This document shows positions 8,279 to 17,171 of a DNA stretch of 64,000 nt, piece by piece (position 1 is the stretch's first letter; each line of letters begins with the position of its first letter). The notes under the pieces were generated by a model. That model did not search any database. It was not told the DNA's origin and saw only the letters and a list, made by a program, of their open reading frames with translations. A program made the translations under genes and the position numbers. This DNA comes from Siminovitchia acidinfaciens. GTDB taxonomy: Bacteria > Bacillota > Bacilli > Bacillales > Bacillaceae_C. Where the stretch lies: the NCBI RefSeq assembly GCF_003605385.1, contig NZ_QYTV02000011.1:62001-126000 (forward strand), read 5' to 3'.

Positions 8279-8596
8279 CTATCTTTTAAATCGGTTGCCC
8301 GTATTTGAATATACGACCGCAAACAAAATGATACCGATAAAAAGTATTAGACCGATAACGAACAATGCCTGATTATCCAACAGCTCGCTCAACGCCCACA
8401 TCAATATGCTCAAACATATACCATACATGATATTACTCATGAATTTGCACAATGCTGCTTCATCATATTGAGCTTTTTCACGATCAGACATTGTATTATA
8501 GCCGGCAATTAAAAACGCACCTTTTCCTTTTGAAAGCATAACGGCGAAAATGAAAAAAAGAATAAACATAATTAAATTGATAATAACTCCAGCCAT
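8279..8596 (-). CDS. DUF3784 small membrane protein
   Basis: 105 residues with three hydrophobic segments (about 4-22, 53-72, 76-96). Between the first and second is LSKGKGAFLIAGYNTMSDREKAQYD, split here as LSKGKGAFLIAGYN and TMSDREKAQYD, the DUF3784 hallmark. Function is unknown; such proteins are common single-gene membrane proteins in Firmicutes. GAGGG precedes ATG 8596. It has no operon partner. Confidence 0.8.
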   Translation of the reverse strand: MAGVIINLIMFILFFIFAVMLSKGKGAFLIAGYNTMSDREKAQYDEAALCKFMSNIMYGICLSILMWALSELLDNQALFVIGLILFIGIILFAVVYSNTGNRFKR

Positions 8597-8779
8597 ACCA
8601 GTACCCTCGTTCCTAAAGTTCCACTTCTAATATAATACGTTCATGGAGTACCATAGGTTTCAATACGAATTAATGATGATTTTGGCGATCTACTAAACGA
8701 TGGGCTATGAGGGGGAAAAGAATATATTTTGCGATATTGCATTCTCCTGGCTATATAAACATTATCGAGCAGTGGGACG

Positions 8780-9571
8780 TCACATTTTTCCCCCGAACTG
8801 CCACACGCTGTGACTTAGGTTCCCGTACCTGTAACTACGGTGTACTAAAGCTGCTTTTTGATGATCATCTGCTGCTCCCATAGCATAAAAAATCGGAATA
8901 AAGTGTTCATTTCCATAAGGGGGCACGGCCAGACTAGACGAAGGAGCCGATGACTGGTAATTGAAAAGAGATTCTAAATCCCAATTGTTCAATTGCCGCT
9001 CAAGCCATAGGTCAAAATCAAGGGCCCAATCGTCAATTTGTCCAATACCGTTACCCATCTTTAAAGCTCCCAAATTATGGACGGTGCCACCGCTGCCAAT
9101 AATTAAGATATCTTTTTCCCTTAATTTTGATATGGATTTTCCTATTTTATATTGCTCTACCGGTGAAAGCTTAGGATTTACTGACATTGAAATGACAGGA
9201 ATATCAGCCTCAGGGTAAAGCAGCCGAAGAACAACCCAGGCTCCGTGGTCGAGTCCTCGCTCTTTATCCACTTCATATGGTACGCCATGCTCAACGAACA
9301 ATTTTTCTATTTCTTTTGAGACTTCCTTACTGCCCCTTGCCGGGTATTGGATGGTATACAGTGCTTCAGGAAACCCGCCAAAATCGTAGATTGTACTATA
9401 ATTATCGACTGCGCTTACCTTTTGTACAGGCGACTCCCAGTGAGCGGAGAATAGTACAATTGCTTTTGGACGCGGCAACTGCTTTCCTAAGTGATTTAAA
9501 AACTGTGTGTATTCGTTGTCTTCAATTGCTAAAAGCGGTGCGCCATGAGCGATAAAGAATGATGGTAGCAT
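8780..9571 (-). CDS. Class III extradiol ring-cleavage dioxygenase, DODA/YgiD type
   Basis: 263 residues of the LigB-like family, which uses a mononuclear metal to open catechol-type rings or related dihydroxyaromatics. Candidate metal-binding and catalytic histidines are in IAHGAP (residue 9), SAHWE (near 44), LDHGAWVVL (near 110) and GGTVHNLG (near 168); the C-terminal NEHFIPIFYAMGAA segment carries another. Its length is typical for the short bacterial DODA-type enzymes, some of which are 4,5-DOPA dioxygenases. AAGGAGA precedes ATG 9571. The next gene upstream is a small hydrolase on the same strand, 42 bp away, so the two may be co-transcribed and act on a ring compound and its ester. Confidence 0.85.
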   Translation of the reverse strand: MLPSFFIAHGAPLLAIEDNEYTQFLNHLGKQLPRPKAIVLFSAHWESPVQKVSAVDNYSTIYDFGGFPEALYTIQYPARGSKEVSKEIEKLFVEHGVPYEVDKERGLDHGAWVVLRLLYPEADIPVISMSVNPKLSPVEQYKIGKSISKLREKDILIIGSGGTVHNLGALKMGNGIGQIDDWALDFDLWLERQLNNWDLESLFNYQSSAPSSSLAVPPYGNEHFIPIFYAMGAADDHQKAALVHRSYRYGNLSHSVWQFGGKM

Positions 9572-9613
9572 AAAGATTACTCTCCTTTAAATTGGTTTAT
9601 AAAAAAAGCTTTT

Positions 9614-10267
9614 TTACTCAGATGATACTTCTCGGGCGTTATCGAGTATCCATCGCACAAAGTCTTCTTTGTTTTTTGATGATACAATATGACCTTCCTT
9701 ATAGGTTCTGAAGGTTACCGATGCCCCCAGCTTCTTAAAAAACTCATTGTTCTCAACGCCCCATTCATAGGGGAGCACCTGGTCCAATTCACCATGCGAA
9801 ATGAATAGCGATAATTGATCAACCGATTTTAGATTATATTCTTCCTTAACAAAGTGAGGAATATATCCACTCAGCGCAATAATCCCTCTTATCCGGTTCC
9901 CAAGTGTCAACCCCAGAGTCATGGCCAGAATAGCTCCTTGGCTGAAACCAAGTAGGTATAAGCGGTTTGGATCGAGTGGATATTGATGGCCGGCATAATC
10001 TATAAAGCCGGTGAGTTTGCTCACTCCTTCATCAAATACGTCTCTATGCGGCTTCCCATACTCTTGAATGGTAAAATAAGCAAAGCCTTTTCCGTGAGAA
10101 AGAGGACCGCGAATGCTGAAGATATAAAAGTTTTCCAACCCGTCAACCAGCGACAGCATATTCTTCTCATTACTTCCTATTCCATGCATTACAAAAAGGG
10201 CTGGATAAGTCCGACCAGGTTTGATATGTTCCGGTTCCCAGATTTCATAAATTAGGGGAGTTTCCAT
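9614..10267 (-). CDS. Phospholipase/carboxylesterase-type alpha/beta hydrolase
   Basis: About 217 residues. The nucleophile elbow is GFSQG (serine near residue 105), the HGIGSNEKN segment near 28 forms the oxyanion region, SHGELDQVLP near 158 supplies the acid and EGHIVS near 193 the catalytic histidine. This is the YodD/MhqD-type esterase family; B. subtilis members are induced by quinones and catechols, which fits the neighbouring dioxygenase, but that link is inference. ATG 10267 has AAAGGA eight bases upstream; the in-frame ATG at 10276 abuts that site and the first possible codon at 10303 has none. Confidence 0.8.
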   Translation of the reverse strand: METPLIYEIWEPEHIKPGRTYPALFVMHGIGSNEKNMLSLVDGLENFYIFSIRGPLSHGKGFAYFTIQEYGKPHRDVFDEGVSKLTGFIDYAGHQYPLDPNRLYLLGFSQGAILAMTLGLTLGNRIRGIIALSGYIPHFVKEEYNLKSVDQLSLFISHGELDQVLPYEWGVENNEFFKKLGASVTFRTYKEGHIVSSKNKEDFVRWILDNAREVSSE

Positions 10268-10403
10268 TCTCTTCATCCTTTCCCAATATATATTTTCGAA
10301 CATTAAGCGCTATATGTTGTTTTCTTATATGAATATTTGTTTCCCAAAGAATAACAAGTTAATTGTAGATTGTCAACGCATTTTTTGTTAGTATGTAAAA
10401 TAG

Positions 10404-10417
10404 TTTCCTATTGGAAA
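10404..10417. promoter_or_regulatory. Palindrome before the XRE-cupin gene, candidate operator
   Basis: TTTCC-TATT-GGAAA, perfect 5-bp arms, lies 20 bp before the XRE-cupin start and overlaps the expected transcription start region. Autoregulation is plausible for this regulator family. Confidence 0.45.
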
Positions 10418-10436
10418 ACATATGAGGTGAATTTAT

Positions 10437-10982
10437 ATGGACATCGGTTCAACAATTCGAGCGATAAGGAATAGAAAAAAACTCACAATTGCTCAAATGA
10501 GTGAAGGTACAGGCCTCTCAAAAGGATTTATCAGCAATATGGAAAACAATAATACGTCTCCATCCATTAATACACTGCAAACAGTTGCCAGCTTTCTTGG
10601 AGTTCCTTTGCCTTATCTACTTTTAGAAAAAGACCAACGCATGCATGTAGTTAGAAAGCATGAACGTCAATTAACCACTCATAAAAAATCTAATCTTAAA
10701 GTAGAGGTTTTAACAACGAAAGGTGGTCTTACACTGCAACATGTTGAGTTTCCTCCAGGAACATCAACAGGGGATGAACCCCATACCCATCTGGGTGAAG
10801 AATGTCATGTGGTGTTAAAGGGGAAGGTTCTTGCAGAACAAGGAGAAGAGTCTTTCATTTTGGAAGAAGGCGACTCTTTCAGCTGGAATGCAAGCGTACC
10901 GCACTTTGTTAAAAATATAGGAGACGAGCCGGCCGTGGTATTAGTTGCCGTTTATACAGATGTGAGCCTAAATGATTTATAA
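10437..10982 (+). CDS. XRE-cupin transcriptional regulator
   Basis: 181 residues. An N-terminal HTH_3 domain (residues 6-60; IAQMSEGTGLSKGFISNMEN recognition region) is joined to a C-terminal cupin (residues 105-175; PPGTSTGDEPHTHLGEE and the GDSFSWNASVPHFVKN second motif, with the HTH and PH histidines as likely ligands). Such proteins (SinR/PuuR-like) sense small ligands such as polyamines or sugar derivatives. AGGTG precedes ATG. It diverges from the esterase/dioxygenase pair, which may be its target. A terminator follows immediately. Confidence 0.88.
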   Translation: MDIGSTIRAIRNRKKLTIAQMSEGTGLSKGFISNMENNNTSPSINTLQTVASFLGVPLPYLLLEKDQRMHVVRKHERQLTTHKKSNLKVEVLTTKGGLTLQHVEFPPGTSTGDEPHTHLGEECHVVLKGKVLAEQGEESFILEEGDSFSWNASVPHFVKNIGDEPAVVLVAVYTDVSLNDL

Positions 10983-10990
10983 GTAAAGAA

Positions 10991-11028
10991 AAGCTGTGAC
11001 CAGGATATTGCCCTGATCACAGCTTTTT
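10991..11028 (+). terminator. Terminator after the XRE-cupin gene
   Basis: AAGCTGTGA..CAGG pairs with CCTG.TCACAGCTT (one internal mismatch), then TTTTAT. Confidence 0.85.
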
Positions 11029-11414
11029 ATATTGCCCCCACTTTTAACAGATTTCCCCAATCTCCTTAAAACCCTTTTCGCGTACACGCTGAAAAGGGGC
11101 CACTGGGATGATCGGGTGGTTTTCATCAAAAAAGTAAGACACGTTTTTTTGTTAAGAATGTTCCACACTTTTAAATTCGTTTAGGTGTAGGGGAGTCTAG
11201 TAATATTTGGCAGTTCATTTGCTGAGGACGTTTTTTGGTTATAAAAATAATCTTAACTAAATTTGAGGTCACGTGGCATTCTTCCCTAATTACCTTAAAC
11301 ACATAAGGACACCCAGACGCGATCAAGGAAAAAAGCAAAAGCTTCATAGGACAAGTATCAAGATGAATAAGCTTTTAATGACGTTGTCTACATTACGTGA
11401 GAGAGGTGTCGCAC
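11029..11414. other. Intergenic region, no gene seen
   Basis: AT-rich sequence with short reading frames only and none with a ribosome site. The last 15 bases hold the ribosome site of the next gene. Confidence 0.5.
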
Positions 11415-12188
11415 ATGGGGTATACAGATAAGTATGAAAGAGACGCCTACGGGATCATTGCTTTTTGGCTCAGGAATGATTACGATCATGGTCGTTTTTT
11501 TGATAGGGAAATAAGCCATTATGAAATGGAATTGGCTCGTGCAAACCAGCATAATATTCAGCGGTTGGGGGAGATATGGAAAAAGGCGGAGGCGAAACAA
11601 GGAGATATTGGTACTTTGCTTCAGGAAGCCCATCACGCTACACGTGAATTTCACAGTCTGCTTGCCTATACAATGGATAAGTCTTTACACTGTGAGGTTA
11701 TTATTTCAACACCAGTATCACTGCTTGACCATATGGTTCGGGAATCAGAAGAGTCCCAAAAGGTGTATAAATTAATACAAAGCGGCGCTAAAGTTTCAGT
11801 GGCTGACGCAACCATACATGAGACTGTCTTTTGGCTGAGGCAAATGGCAGATCATCTAGGTTATATACGTCATTATTTAGATGTATCGAATTATGAATTG
11901 AATTTTAGGGTAACCATGATGATGCAGAAATTTGAGCGGCTTTTAATGCAGGCAACTGCATTAAAAACAATGATACGAAAACCGCGTAATGAAATGCTGC
12001 CAGTTTTAACAACCTTTAAGGAAATGATCATTAAGGAAGCTAAGGACCTTGAAGCATTTAAGTTAGAATTGGATGACCTGATTAAACGCTGTGCAGCAGT
12101 AACAACATCACCGCCGGATTTGTTGGAGCATATTGCCAGGGAAGCTCATCATCTGTGGAGAAACCTGGAAGAGGGAATTATATCATAG
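11415..12188 (+). CDS. DUF2935 helical protein
   Basis: About 257 residues, all alpha, made of two similar helical-bundle halves. Each half has a histidine/glutamate-rich FW(L/R) segment: AFWLRNDYDHGRFFDREISH near residue 17 and VFWLRQMADHLGYIRHYLD near 137, with EAHHATREFH near 78 and EAHHLWRNLEEG at the end. The paired E..H..EAHH patterns suggest a metal-binding four-helix bundle, as in ferritin-like or hemerythrin-like folds. Family members are found in spore formers; function is unknown. ATG 11415 fits GAGAGGTG; the GTG at 11397 lacks a site. Confidence 0.82.
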   Translation: MGYTDKYERDAYGIIAFWLRNDYDHGRFFDREISHYEMELARANQHNIQRLGEIWKKAEAKQGDIGTLLQEAHHATREFHSLLAYTMDKSLHCEVIISTPVSLLDHMVRESEESQKVYKLIQSGAKVSVADATIHETVFWLRQMADHLGYIRHYLDVSNYELNFRVTMMMQKFERLLMQATALKTMIRKPRNEMLPVLTTFKEMIIKEAKDLEAFKLELDDLIKRCAAVTTSPPDLLEHIAREAHHLWRNLEEGIIS

Positions 12189-12450
12189 TATATGGCTTTA
12201 ATATTGAAGATCATATGCCATATGGAGACAGATTCAGCTCATGCAAATTCTTTCTCTTTTTAGGGGAAGCCGCATGGGCTTTTGCTTTGCCATGGATTGT
12301 AAACATTCTTGTCCTATATTTCGACTTCCTTCCTTATCCAGAAATTTTACAAGCTGCCTTTTTGGATGTAGGCATTTATAGATAATCGGCTTTTCACTCA
12401 AGCATTTGGACACTTAGATTTTTTATCGAGGGTCTTTTTTACGCGTACAT

Positions 12451-12476
12451 AAAAAAACGGACCTCCACAGGTCCGC
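12451..12476 (-). terminator. Terminator of the MarR/MFS operon
   Basis: On the minus strand GGACCT and AGGTCC pair around a short loop followed by seven T residues, directly after the MFS stop. Confidence 0.88.
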
Positions 12477-12479
12477 CTT

Positions 12480-13670
12480 CTATAAACTCTCCAATTTTCG
12501 GGGAACTTTCGCCGCTTGTTTTTTGCGATCCATCAGGTTAAGCAAGATGAAAACAAAGCCTACCAACGCACCGGAAATCAGGTAGATCGAATTGTAGCCG
12601 ATAGCTGCGGCAATCATCCCAAAGATGTAGGACCCTAAAGCGATCCCACCATCGAAGAATGTGTAAAAAGTTGCGGTTGCATATCCGCTTCTTTCAATTT
12701 GCGTGGATTGGATGGCGAGTGTCAGCAAACTTGGTACCAGGGAGCCGTATCCGAGTCCGACGAAGCCGCCGGCAATCAAGAATGTTCCAGCCGAATCTGT
12801 ATATGCCAGCATAATAAGTCCAATGATAAATAAAACCAATCCTGGATACAGGATGTATTGAGGGCCTTTCACATCAAACAACCTGCCCGTGAACGGTCTC
12901 GCAAGCAGCATGACAGCGGCAAACACAAGGAAAAATGTACCTGTCATATCAAGCAAACCTTTTCCCTGGGCATAGATTGATAAATACGATAGGATGCTTG
13001 CGTAGGACAAACCGATCAGACACCCAAGAAAGGCTACAGGCAAAGCGTTTTTTTCAAATAGATCGTTGAGAGACAACTTTCGTTTAGATTTTACACTTGC
13101 TTGGATATTATCGGGAATCATCAAGGAAAATAATGCACCTGTCACCATTAGGAGACTCAGAATGATAAATAGCGTATCAAAGGAGTAAGCTTGGATGAGG
13201 GTTAATGAAACGAGCGGGCCAAGGACGACTCCCAAGTTCGTCGACATAGTAAAATAGCCAAGGCCAGTCCCGCGCCTTGCAGCAGGAACAAGATCCGCCG
13301 CGAGTGCCCCACCCGCCGTTGTTACAATGCTGAATCCAATTCCATGCAAAAAGCGGAGGACGAGCAGCAAGCCAAACGGTTCAATGAAATAATAAAGGAC
13401 CGTACAAAACAAATAAAGGGCCAAGCTGATCCAAAGCATTCTTCTTTTACCTGCCAAGTCCAAAATCTTACCGGTAAACGGCCGAACGATGATAGCGGAA
13501 AGCAGGAAGATCGACATGAGCAGTCCGGCTTCTTGGTCTGTTTTATTCAAGATGCCCGTGGCATAAAGCGGCAGGGTAGCGGTTAAACCATAAAATACAA
13601 TAAAAACTGATAAATTCGTGCAAAACAAACTGATAAATGATTTTGTCCAAATAGGTTGCGGTCTCTGCAA
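12480..13670 (-). CDS. MFS efflux transporter, YwoG-like
   Basis: 396 residues with about twelve hydrophobic segments. The motif A region between helices 2 and 3 reads GKILDLAGKRRML (near residue 68), and the second-half equivalent is GRLFDVKGP near 260; RFLHGIGFS near 108 is motif B. It belongs to the short MFS drug or metabolite exporters related to B. subtilis YwoG. Substrate unknown. It starts with TTG 13670 behind AGAAGGAAG, four bases after the MarR stop, so it is co-transcribed with and presumably controlled by that repressor. Confidence 0.85.
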   Translation of the reverse strand: MQRPQPIWTKSFISLFCTNLSVFIVFYGLTATLPLYATGILNKTDQEAGLLMSIFLLSAIIVRPFTGKILDLAGKRRMLWISLALYLFCTVLYYFIEPFGLLLVLRFLHGIGFSIVTTAGGALAADLVPAARRGTGLGYFTMSTNLGVVLGPLVSLTLIQAYSFDTLFIILSLLMVTGALFSLMIPDNIQASVKSKRKLSLNDLFEKNALPVAFLGCLIGLSYASILSYLSIYAQGKGLLDMTGTFFLVFAAVMLLARPFTGRLFDVKGPQYILYPGLVLFIIGLIMLAYTDSAGTFLIAGGFVGLGYGSLVPSLLTLAIQSTQIERSGYATATFYTFFDGGIALGSYIFGMIAAAIGYNSIYLISGALVGFVFILLNLMDRKKQAAKVPRKLESL

Positions 13671-13674
13671 ACTA

Positions 13675-14082
13675 TCATCTTCCTTCTATACTCAATTTTG
13701 TTAATAGCTCCATCAAGAGAGATTGCTCATCGGCGTTCAAATGGTCCATTGCTTTTTTTTCAAATTGTTCAATGGAATCTTTTATGTTAGGCAACCGTGC
13801 CTCCGCTTCCGCAGACAGCCGGACCATTTTCTCCCGGCGGTCTTTTCCCGCGTATGTTTTTAACCAGCCAAGCTCTTCGAGCCGTTTGACTGTCCGGGTA
13901 ATCGTCGGAGCCTCTACATTTAAATACTTCCATATATCCGTAAGCGTCATTTCTCCATGTTGATAAACGCAATATAAGACCGTCCACTGGGAAGCGAACA
14001 AGTCATGCTCTTTCAACGCATGATTCAGCTCTTTGCTGAGCAGCCGCGTCTTTTGAAATATTTCATGAATCACAGGATTCAT
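13675..14082 (-). CDS. MarR-family repressor of the adjacent exporter
   Basis: About 135 residues with a winged helix: LFASQWTVLYCVYQHG, then YLNVEAPTITRTVKRLEELGWL (recognition helix near 60-75) and the wing KDRREKMVRLS near 85. It is first in a two-gene operon with an MFS transporter. ATG 14082 is spaced 7 bases from GGAGGT; the in-frame ATG 14088 is too close. A perfect TTACCTAGGTAA palindrome lies between the promoter and this start, giving a clear basis for self-repression relieved by the exported compound. Confidence 0.88.
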   Translation of the reverse strand: MNPVIHEIFQKTRLLSKELNHALKEHDLFASQWTVLYCVYQHGEMTLTDIWKYLNVEAPTITRTVKRLEELGWLKTYAGKDRREKMVRLSAEAEARLPNIKDSIEQFEKKAMDHLNADEQSLLMELLTKLSIEGR

Positions 14083-14100
14083 CAACATTACCTCCGTTAT

Positions 14101-14112
14101 TTACCTAGGTAA
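14101..14112. promoter_or_regulatory. MarR operator palindrome
   Basis: Perfect 12-bp palindrome TTACCTAGGTAA, about 5 bp downstream of the predicted transcription start and 18 bp before the MarR ATG. Its place and symmetry suit a roadblock-type operator. Confidence 0.65.
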
Positions 14113-14123
14113 TCAACTTTGCT

Positions 14124-14152
14124 ATTATACTTCGGAATGCGAAATTTGTAAA
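14124..14152 (-). promoter_or_regulatory. SigA promoter of the MarR/MFS operon
   Basis: On the minus strand TTTACA (14147-14152), 17-bp spacer, TATAAT (14124-14129). Confidence 0.8.
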
Positions 14153-14271
14153 GGGGGTGGGAAAAGCTGATATTTAGACTGTTTTTTTCGAGAGGATAAA
14201 AGTGTATGAACAATTGATGCCGTATCCCTGCGATAAAGCTTTATCCGGAAATATTGATGACCATAATACAA

Positions 14272-14303
14272 GCAGACGGAAAACGATGCTTTTTCCGTCT
14301 GCA
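14272..14303 (-). terminator. Terminator of the sigma-54 activator gene
   Basis: GCAGACGGAAAA pairs with TTTTCCGTCTGC around a short loop, immediately after the regulator's stop. Confidence 0.7.
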
Positions 14304-14306
14304 ATG

Positions 14307-15731
14307 TTACATTTTCCAAGCTTGAAGTTTTTTGACCAATGTCGTGTGATGAATCCCAAGTTCCTTGGCTGCCTGCCGGAGGGAGTTATTTTTTTGCAAG
14401 GCCTCCATAATTATTTTCTTTTCGTAGTTTTGGACCATACTCTTTAGTGTCACTTCATTAGTACCTTGTTCAACCTGTGTAATGCGGAAAGGAAGGTGAT
14501 AGGGTTCAAGGATTTTTTCAGAGACAGAAACAATTAAGTTCTCGACCATATTTCTTAATTCCCGTACATTTCCAGGCCAATGGTAAGACATCAAGTACCG
14601 AACTGTCTCTTCTGCTGCTTCTTTTTGGATATGGTACTTTTTTGAGAAATAAGAAAAAAAATACTGGAGAAGCTCCCGGACATCCTCCGGACGCTCTGCA
14701 AGAGGCGGTACATCAATAGAGACAACGTTGAGACGGTAGTATAGATCCTCTCTGAACTGGCCTTGTTTCACCAGCTCCTCCAGATTCTTGTTTGTAACGG
14801 AAATAATCCGGATATCCAAGTCCTTTGTCTTGTTACCGCCGATCCGGCGGACTTGTTTTTCCTGGATGACCCGCAGTAATTTTACCTGCAGGGCAAGCGG
14901 CATTTCGCCAATTTCATCCAGCATGATTGTTCCTTCATCTGCTAATTCTAGTAACCCTGCTTTACCTTCCAGTCTAGCGCCGGTAAAAGATCCTTTTTCA
15001 TAACCGAACAACTCAGATTCCAACAGATTTTCGGGAATGGCTCCACAATTGATTTTGATTAAGGGTTTTTCTTTCCTGTCACTGAAATGGTGAATTAAAT
15101 TGGTCAGCATTTCTTTACCTACACCAGAAGGGCCTGACAGCAAAATGCTTGTGGGAAATGGAGCAACCTGCTGTATCTTTTCATACACCTGTTTCATTTG
15201 CGGGCTTCGGAAAACGATGGTCTGGTTTTTCTCAAATTCTGTATGTACGGCAAAGCGGTGAGAGTTTAATTCAGCTGTTTCCATCGCCTTTGTCAATTCG
15301 CGTTTCATTTTGCTGATTTCTGTAATGTCACTTACACTGATAACTATTAAAGATAAATCTCCGTGTTCATCAAATACAGGGCTCCCAGTCACAACTACTT
15401 CTTTTTTCTCACCGAGTTTTTCCTCGTTGCCGATCTTTTGGACGATGGACAGCTGCTTTTTTTCTTTAAAGACCAGCTTGGATATGGAGCGGTCAAAATA
15501 GCCTTTTTCGGTAAGGTCAAACACATTCTTTCCGACAAGATCAGACTTTTTGTATCCCGTCATTTCCTCATATGCACGATTCACTAGAACGGTTACGCCG
15601 TTACTGTCAACCACATATATCCCGTCCGTGGAAAATTCAATCACCGTTTCCAGTTTGAGAGCCAAGTCTTTATAGTGCTCTAGTTCCGATGTGTCATCAT
15701 GGCAGTCCATCAACGAATTATGAACGGTCAT
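14307..15731 (-). CDS. PAS-containing sigma-54-dependent activator
   Basis: About 474 residues. A PAS domain (residues 30-140; STDGIYVVDSNG, GYKKSDLVGKNVFD) senses an unknown signal. The AAA+ domain (170-390) has Walker A GPSGVGKE, the GSFTGA loop that contacts sigma-54 (canonical GAFTGA, A to S), Walker B-like GTIMLDEIGEMP and the RLNV..PPLAER and HWPGNVREL segments. A Fis-type HTH closes the protein (SLRQAAKELGIHHTTLVKKL). ATG 15731 has GGAG six bases upstream; TTG 15743 is the longer option. It is divergent from a TRAP operon with a sigma-54 promoter and three palindromes, so it almost certainly activates that operon when the PAS domain detects the substrate or a metabolic state. Confidence 0.93.
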   Translation of the reverse strand: MTVHNSLMDCHDDTSELEHYKDLALKLETVIEFSTDGIYVVDSNGVTVLVNRAYEEMTGYKKSDLVGKNVFDLTEKGYFDRSISKLVFKEKKQLSIVQKIGNEEKLGEKKEVVVTGSPVFDEHGDLSLIVISVSDITEISKMKRELTKAMETAELNSHRFAVHTEFEKNQTIVFRSPQMKQVYEKIQQVAPFPTSILLSGPSGVGKEMLTNLIHHFSDRKEKPLIKINCGAIPENLLESELFGYEKGSFTGARLEGKAGLLELADEGTIMLDEIGEMPLALQVKLLRVIQEKQVRRIGGNKTKDLDIRIISVTNKNLEELVKQGQFREDLYYRLNVVSIDVPPLAERPEDVRELLQYFFSYFSKKYHIQKEAAEETVRYLMSYHWPGNVRELRNMVENLIVSVSEKILEPYHLPFRITQVEQGTNEVTLKSMVQNYEKKIIMEALQKNNSLRQAAKELGIHHTTLVKKLQAWKM

Positions 15732-15779
15732 CTCGCTCTCCAATCCTTTCTTATTAAAAATATTTTTCCCAATTTAAAT

Positions 15780-15905
15780 GGTGAATTATTTCACCTGCTG
15801 CTGAATTATTTCACCACCCTATTATATAGCAATAAGAAAAAGTTCGTAGGCATTTTTGAGTATTTTCGAGGGGATTCAACAAAAAAACCGGTGAATTATT
15901 TCACC
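15780..15905. promoter_or_regulatory. Three upstream activator sites for the sigma-54 regulator
   Basis: GGTGAA-TTAT-TTCACC occurs perfectly at 15780-15795 and 15890-15905, and with a degenerate left arm at 15800-15815. The first two sites are exactly 20 bp apart, two helical turns. All lie 50-180 bp upstream of the -24 element and also close to the regulator's own start. Confidence 0.8.
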
Positions 15906-15957
15906 GATAAGTAGATTTGATTTTCGGCAAATCGTAATAAATACAGGGTTTTAGATG

Positions 15958-15974
15958 TTGGCACGCTATTTGCT
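15958..15974 (+). promoter_or_regulatory. Sigma-54 (-24/-12) promoter of the TRAP operon
   Basis: TTGGCACG, 4 bases, TTGCT: a complete match to the -24/-12 consensus. The start should fall near 15985, about 110 bases before the first gene. Confidence 0.92.
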
Positions 15975-16094
15975 ATATATTAAGATAGCGGTTTACAAAA
16001 AAACGACATGCTTCCTGTTAGGCAGGTAAGGAGGGAATAGCCGGTACCAGGGTTTATATATAAGGTATTAAAAATAATTTTTACGGAGGAAACC

Positions 16095-17147
16095 ATGAAA
16101 AAATTTAAGTTATTAGTCTTTTTCCTAGTTTCAGTATTGTTAATGACTGCTTGTTCTTCAAATGGAAGCGGTTCAAAGGAAAAAGATACCTATGTTTTAA
16201 GGGTATCGCATCCTTATCAAAAAGCGACACTCCATCATCAATATATGGTGTGGTTTGATGAAGAGATTCAAAAGAGAAGTGACGGGCGTCTTTCGTTGGA
16301 GATTTACTCTGATTCACAGTTGATGCCGCCTGCACAGGAAATACCAGGTATTCTCCAGGGGCAGATAGACATGACACACTCTCTGTCTTCAATTGCAGGA
16401 AGTTTTGACCCCATTTGGTATTTCTTTGATCTGCCGTTTTTATTCGACTATGACCCGAAAGACCCCATGGTGTATATGGATAATCGGAAAGCGTTTGTTG
16501 AAAGTGAAAAAGGTGGCCGGTTAATAGCCCGAATGGCGGAAGAAAAAGGTTTAAAGGTTCTTTCACTGGGATCAACGGATTTATACGCTACTTTATGGAC
16601 AGCAGATGAAAGCAAGATGATTACAGATACAGCAAGTGCTCATGGATTGAAACTGCGTACACCTGGGGGAAGGGTAGCTCCGGAGACCTTGAAAGCGATT
16701 AAAGCCAGTGGTATATCCATCCCGGGTACGGAGCTTCCGACTGCTCTGCAGCAAGGGGTTGTAGATGGATTAATCACTGTTCCGCTGTATTTGTATGACA
16801 ATAAGCTTCCTGTTAAAACACAAACGCTTTATCCGTTCGTCAATTACGTCATGCCTGTCATGATGTCACAAAAGAAATTTGACTCTTTGCCGGAAGATCT
16901 GCAGGAAATTCTTGTTGAGACAGGGAAAGACCTGGAGCAATATGCTTACGATAAAGTTAGCGAAGAAATCGCCGATGTCAATGAAAGGCTTGAAAGCGAG
17001 CAGGGCATCAAGACTTATTATCCGACTCCTGAAGAAATAGAAGAGTGGAAAAAAGTGACGGAACCTGCTTGGGACAGCTTCTTGAAAAGTGAGCCTAGGG
17101 CTAAAGAATTGATAGAAGAAGCAATGAGGTTGAGAGATGATAACTGA
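16095..17147 (+). CDS. TRAP transporter solute-binding lipoprotein (DctP family)
   Basis: 350 residues. The lipoprotein signal ends at LLMTACSS (cysteine near 20), so it is anchored outside the membrane. The mature protein has DctP features: VLRVSHPYQKATLHHQ at its start, ..LEIYSDSQLMPPAQEIPGILQGQIDMTHS.. near 75-100 and the substrate-carboxylate region GLKLRTPGG.VAPETLKAIKASG near 195-215, in which the first arginine usually binds a carboxylate. An organic acid or sugar acid ligand is therefore likely, identity unknown. CGGAGG precedes ATG. It is the first gene of a sigma-54-driven operon with dctQ, dctM and SDR genes. Confidence 0.9.
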   Translation: MKKFKLLVFFLVSVLLMTACSSNGSGSKEKDTYVLRVSHPYQKATLHHQYMVWFDEEIQKRSDGRLSLEIYSDSQLMPPAQEIPGILQGQIDMTHSLSSIAGSFDPIWYFFDLPFLFDYDPKDPMVYMDNRKAFVESEKGGRLIARMAEEKGLKVLSLGSTDLYATLWTADESKMITDTASAHGLKLRTPGGRVAPETLKAIKASGISIPGTELPTALQQGVVDGLITVPLYLYDNKLPVKTQTLYPFVNYVMPVMMSQKKFDSLPEDLQEILVETGKDLEQYAYDKVSEEIADVNERLESEQGIKTYYPTPEEIEEWKKVTEPAWDSFLKSEPRAKELIEEAMRLRDDN

Positions 17148-17171
17148 TGTGATGGGTAAGGAGATGAAAAA

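Noticed and set aside
12155-12385. Plus-strand frame of 76 codons with a hydrophobic stretch
   Set aside because: Starts inside the DUF2935 gene without a ribosome site; the hydrophobic run is from AT-rich DNA.
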